Assembly (NCBI GenBank): GCA_958366985.1
Contig: CATXDC010000001.1
Location: 62,001 to 126,000, forward strand
Reading direction: 5' to 3'
DNA length: 64,000 nucleotides
Source of the DNA: an uncultured Oscillospiraceae bacterium
GTDB lineage: Bacteria; Bacillota; Clostridia; Oscillospirales; Acutalibacteraceae
Shown here: in pieces, positions 61,335 through 64,000 of the stretch
How the letters are laid out: each line of letters opens with the position of its first letter
Numbering within the stretch: position 1 is the first letter of the stretch
Program-made: the position numbers and the translations under genes
The notes under the pieces: generated by a model
Database searches by the model: none
The model's input: the letters and a program-made list of their open reading frames with translations, nothing else
Told to the model about the DNA's origin: nothing

Positions 61335-61787
61335 TTATACTGAATATTTCTGTGACTGTTTAACTGCCAATTCATCGCATCTTTCATTTTCCGGATGACC
61401 GGCATGTCCTTTTATCCATTTAAATTCATAGTCATGCCGTGAAAGCTGATTTAACAGCTCTTCCCAAAGTTCTTTATTTTGAGCTGGCTTTTTGTCGCTT
61501 TTAATCCAGTTATTGCTGCGCCATTTTTCAGCCCAGCCTTTTGTAATACCGTTAACTACATACTGTGAATCGGTAGTTATTCTAACTTTACATGGTCTGT
61601 TAAGAGCCTTTAACCCTTCAATAACTGCGGTAAGTTCCATACGATTGTTTGTAGTATCTTTTTCTCCTCCTGAAAGCTCTTTTTCATGCTTTCCGCATCT
61701 GAGAATTGTACCCCAGCCTCCGGGACCAGGATTTCCCGAACAAGCTCCATCCGTAAAAATTTCTACATATGTAAGACTTTTATCCAT
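61335..61787 (-). CDS. rnhA: Ribonuclease HI
   Basis: A 150-residue enzyme that cuts RNA in RNA-DNA hybrids. The catalytic acids are Asp13 (FTDGACSGNPGPGG), Glu51 (NRMELTAVIEGL), Asp73 (TTDSQYV) and Asp138 (near NERCDELA), with His128 in KGHAGH. It has its own promoter. RNase HII is also present at 32 kb, so the organism has both classes. Confidence 0.96.
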   Translation of the reverse strand: MDKSLTYVEIFTDGACSGNPGPGGWGTILRCGKHEKELSGGEKDTTNNRMELTAVIEGLKALNRPCKVRITTDSQYVVNGITKGWAEKWRSNNWIKSDKKPAQNKELWEELLNQLSRHDYEFKWIKGHAGHPENERCDELAVKQSQKYSV

Positions 61788-61819
61788 AAAATATTTGCTC
61801 CGTTTCTGTTAATAAACAC

Positions 61820-61848
61820 ATTTTACCATTATTTCAGAGCTGTAACAA
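61820..61848 (-). promoter_or_regulatory. Sigma-A promoter of rnhA
   Basis: On the minus strand: TTGTTA (61848-61843), 17-base spacer, TAAAAT (61825-61820), 32 bases before the start codon. Confidence 0.6.
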
Positions 61849-61889
61849 CATATAATTTGTCGTTTATGGTTTAAAGCTTTTTCTGCTGT

Positions 61890-61915
61890 CAATAATATTC
61901 ACAAAAGTATTATTG
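61890..61915. repeat. Inverted repeat next to the ribosome site of the nucleotidyltransferase gene
   Basis: 8-bp arms CAATAATA and TATTATTG with a 10-base loop. The right arm runs directly into the GGAGG ribosome site (61915 onward), so a hairpin here could hide it, or the repeat could be an operator. Confidence 0.45.
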
Positions 61916-61927
61916 GAGGAACGGTAA

Positions 61928-64000
61928 ATGAAAGCGGTAATTATGGCAGGCGGCGAAGGTTCAAGGCTCAGGCCCCTTACCTGTGATATGCCAAAGCCTT
62001 TAGCTGAGATTTGCGGAAAGCCGGTTATTAAACATATAACAGAGCTTTTGGAAAGCTGCGGGGTAGATGAGGCAAGTGTTACATTACATTATCTTCCCAA
62101 TATGGTTAAAGAGTATTTTGAAGATATTAAGCTTAGAATTAAACTGAATTTTGTTCTGGAAGAAAAGCCTCTCGGTACTGCAGGAAGCGTTAAAAATGCC
62201 GCAAAAAATTTTGATGAACCTTTCATTGTAATAAGCGGTGATGCAATGTGCAGTTTTAGGTTAGATAAAATTATGGACTATCATATTTCGCAGAAAGCGG
62301 CAGTAACAATTGCCGTAAGCAATGTAAGTGACCCCAGAGAATACGGCCTTGTCAGATATAATGAAAAGGGATTTGTCACAGGATTTTCAGAAAAACCCGG
62401 ATGGGAACAAGCAGTATGCAGCACAGCAAACACAGGTATATATATTATTAATCCTGAGGTGTTGGAACTTATTCCCGATAATGAGAAATATGACTTTGCG
62501 TCGGATTTATTTCCTAAAATGCTCAATCTATCCATGCCTATTGCTGCTTACAGAGCAGACGGGTATTGGTGTGATATAGGAGATATAGGAGAATATCTTC
62601 GCTGCCAGCGAGATGTTTTGGAACTCAGGGCAGGCAATTTGTCGGAATTAAAGCTTGCTCAGGGAATTTATTCAAAAGGCGTTTTATCACAAACAGCTTA
62701 TCATATAATTCCTCCTGTCTACATCGGTGAAAAGGTAGAAATAGGTTCCGGGGCAGTTATCGGCCCTCACACTGTAATTGGAGACGGATGCTGTATAGGT
62801 GAAAATTCAAAAATCAGAGGAAGCGTACTTCTTGACAATACCTATATCGGTAATAACTGTACAATAAATTCCGCTCTTGTGTGCAGAAATAGCTCTGTAA
62901 AATCAGAAGCACAAATGTATGAAGGAAGCGTATTGGGCTTTGGTTCAATACTCGGCAGAGGTGCAGTATTAGATAAGAATGTGCTTGTTTGGCCGGAAAA
63001 GAATATAGGTGAATACACTTGTGTAAAAGAAAATGTTAAAGAAAAAAATATAAGAAGAGAATTGTTTGATGACAGCGGAGTTTACGGTATTTCAGGAGTT
63101 GAGCTCACAGCAGAAAGCTGCGCAAGACTCGGAAGTGCAATTGGCAGCGTTTCTGCAGGTGAAAGAGTTGGTATTGCCTGCGACGATTTAAATCTTGCTA
63201 AAAGTATTAAAACAGCAGTTTCATCAGGTCTTATGTTTTGCGGAAGCCACATTTGGTCTTTTGAAGGAGCTTTTGAAGCTCAGCTTGACTTTTTCACCTC
63301 ATTCTGCGGACTTGAAATGGGAATCTATGTATCCGATAACGGAATTAAACTGAAAGGTAAAGGTGGACTCCCCATTAAAAGAAGCGTGCAGAGAGAAATC
63401 GAAAAGCGTTTTTCAAAAGGTGATTTTATCAGATGCACCGGTATTAGGAGCCGTGGAGCTGCCGATATGAGCAGTATTCAGATGATATATCACCGTGAGT
63501 TATGCAGACAGGCCACATGTGGACTTGAAGATATATCAGTAACAGTAAGCAGCGAAAATGAAATAATAGAGCGAACCATGGAGGAGTGTCTCGAAAAACT
63601 CGGAGCACAAAAGGGCAATGACTTAGTTTTCAAAATAGATAAAAGCGGAAGAAGCGTCGAATTATTTGATAAATGCTCAGGTATGATCTCCTATGAAAAT
63701 CTGCTGGCAATGTGCTGTGCAGGAGAGGCTGAAAAGGGAAATGATATTGCTCTTCCCTTTGATGCACCTGAATTTCTTGATGAAATAGCATTGTCATATG
63801 GTGTAAAAGTATACAGATATCTCGATTGCAGCGGAAACGACAATGACGATGACGCTCACAGAATTACACTTAAACAGATTTGGGTAAGAGATGCACTGTT
63901 TTTGATTGTAAAGATTCTATCCCAGATGAAAGAAAAACAGTGCTCAGTTACAGATCTGCTCAAGTCATTTCCAGACGTTTATGTCGAAAAACGTACCGTA
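61928..64000 (+). CDS. Sugar nucleotidyltransferase fused to a degenerate phosphomannomutase domain (3' end outside window)
   Basis: An open frame of at least 691 codons that runs off the window. It starts at ATG 61928 behind TGGAGGA. Residues 1-230 are a nucleotidyltransferase: MAGGEGSRLRPLT (NTP loop), MPKPL, EEKPLGTAGSV, ISGDAM (metal Asp), and YWCDIGDIGEYL. Residues about 255-360 are a left-handed beta-helix of hexapeptide repeats. From about 380 a phosphomannomutase-like part begins (YGISGVELTAESCARLGSAIG), as in mannose-1-phosphate guanylyltransferase fusions. In that part the serine loop TASHNP and the metal loop DGDADR are both absent. It probably makes GDP-mannose or another nucleotide sugar; the exact sugar is inference. 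Confidence 0.85.
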   Translation, partial: MKAVIMAGGEGSRLRPLTCDMPKPLAEICGKPVIKHITELLESCGVDEASVTLHYLPNMVKEYFEDIKLRIKLNFVLEEKPLGTAGSVKNAAKNFDEPFIVISGDAMCSFRLDKIMDYHISQKAAVTIAVSNVSDPREYGLVRYNEKGFVTGFSEKPGWEQAVCSTANTGIYIINPEVLELIPDNEKYDFASDLFPKMLNLSMPIAAYRADGYWCDIGDIGEYLRCQRDVLELRAGNLSELKLAQGIYSKGVLSQTAYHIIPPVYIGEKVEIGSGAVIGPHTVIGDGCCIGENSKIRGSVLLDNTYIGNNCTINSALVCRNSSVKSEAQMYEGSVLGFGSILGRGAVLDKNVLVWPEKNIGEYTCVKENVKEKNIRRELFDDSGVYGISGVELTAESCARLGSAIGSVSAGERVGIACDDLNLAKSIKTAVSSGLMFCGSHIWSFEGAFEAQLDFFTSFCGLEMGIYVSDNGIKLKGKGGLPIKRSVQREIEKRFSKGDFIRCTGIRSRGAADMSSIQMIYHRELCRQATCGLEDISVTVSSENEIIERTMEECLEKLGAQKGNDLVFKIDKSGRSVELFDKCSGMISYENLLAMCCAGEAEKGNDIALPFDAPEFLDEIALSYGVKVYRYLDCSGNDNDDDAHRITLKQIWVRDALFLIVKILSQMKEKQCSVTDLLKSFPDVYVEKRTV

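Noticed and set aside
1..64000. CRISPR array, insertion sequence, prophage or toxin-antitoxin pair
   Set aside because: I saw no regularly spaced direct repeats, transposase or integrase motifs, phage structural genes or paired small toxin/antitoxin genes in the window.

Overview
The window looks like ordinary chromosome from a low-GC Gram-positive, spore-forming anaerobe of the class Clostridia, most probably the Oscillospiraceae/Ruminococcaceae. The reasons are A/T-rich DNA, frequent TTG starts, strong AGGAGG-type ribosome binding sites, SAM-I and FMN riboswitches, a Firmicutes gene order (yicC-remA-gmk-rpoZ-priA-def-fmt-rsmB-rlmN-prpC-prkC-rsgA-thiN-spoVM), a PASTA kinase, and a GerA-type spore germination operon. 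The family-level assignment is inference. I see no phage, transposon, CRISPR array or rRNA.

Layout. 1-4.6 kb: a DUF5685 protein, a J-domain protein with a mutated HPD motif, an S-component-like membrane protein, an unknown surface protein and a MATE exporter. 4.6-9 kb: an ABC-F ATPase, FMN riboswitch plus ribU, and SAM riboswitch plus metK. 9-22.7 kb: a long rightward housekeeping cluster from yicC to a 30-codon gene I read as spoVM; the last two genes here (49 and 30 codons) are easily missed. 22.8-29.6 kb (leftward): a CofE-like protein, a MarR-controlled heterodimeric ABC exporter and a membrane-anchored alpha/beta hydrolase. 29.8-36.3 kb: a GH4 glycosidase and PfkB kinase pair, rnhB, yraN, a dipeptidase, thrC and a metallophosphoesterase. 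36.4-39.9 kb: tig-clpP-clpX. About 40 kb: tRNA-Pro(CGG) and, on the minus strand, tRNA-Leu(CAA). 40.6-42.6 kb: pyrB carrying a C-terminal PyrI-like zinc domain, a flavoprotein and thioredoxin. 42.8-45.8 kb: ruvC-ruvA-ruvB and a methyltransferase. 45.8-50.3 kb: ecfA1-ecfA2-ecfT-truA and a DUF5711 protein. 50.3-54.1 kb: cvpA, pgsA and a ClpE-like unfoldase. 54.3-56.3 kb: a 697-residue protein of unknown function. 56.4-61.3 kb: divergent DUF421/DUF4363 and gerKA-KB-KC operons. 61.3-64 kb: rnhA (leftward) and a sugar nucleotidyltransferase fused to a degenerate phosphomannomutase domain, cut by the window end.

Connections. The ECF energising module at 46-48 kb can power the riboflavin S component RibU at 6.8 kb, itself under FMN control. 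ClpX and the ClpE-like protein can both feed the ClpP encoded here. PrpC and PrkC form a Ser/Thr phosphatase-kinase pair, and RsgA next to them is a known type of substrate in other Firmicutes. spoVM, gerK and the DUF421/DUF4363 pair together argue for a real sporulation and germination programme.

I did not find a clear-cut new multi-gene system. The most unusual items are the nucleotidyltransferase fused to a mutase domain lacking its catalytic loops, the PyrB-zinc-domain fusion, the J-domain protein with QSD in place of HPD, the spoVM-adjacent membrane microprotein, the uncharacterised 697-residue protein, and a CofE-like ligase in an organism not expected to make F420. Family names rest on recognising motifs by eye; no database search was run.
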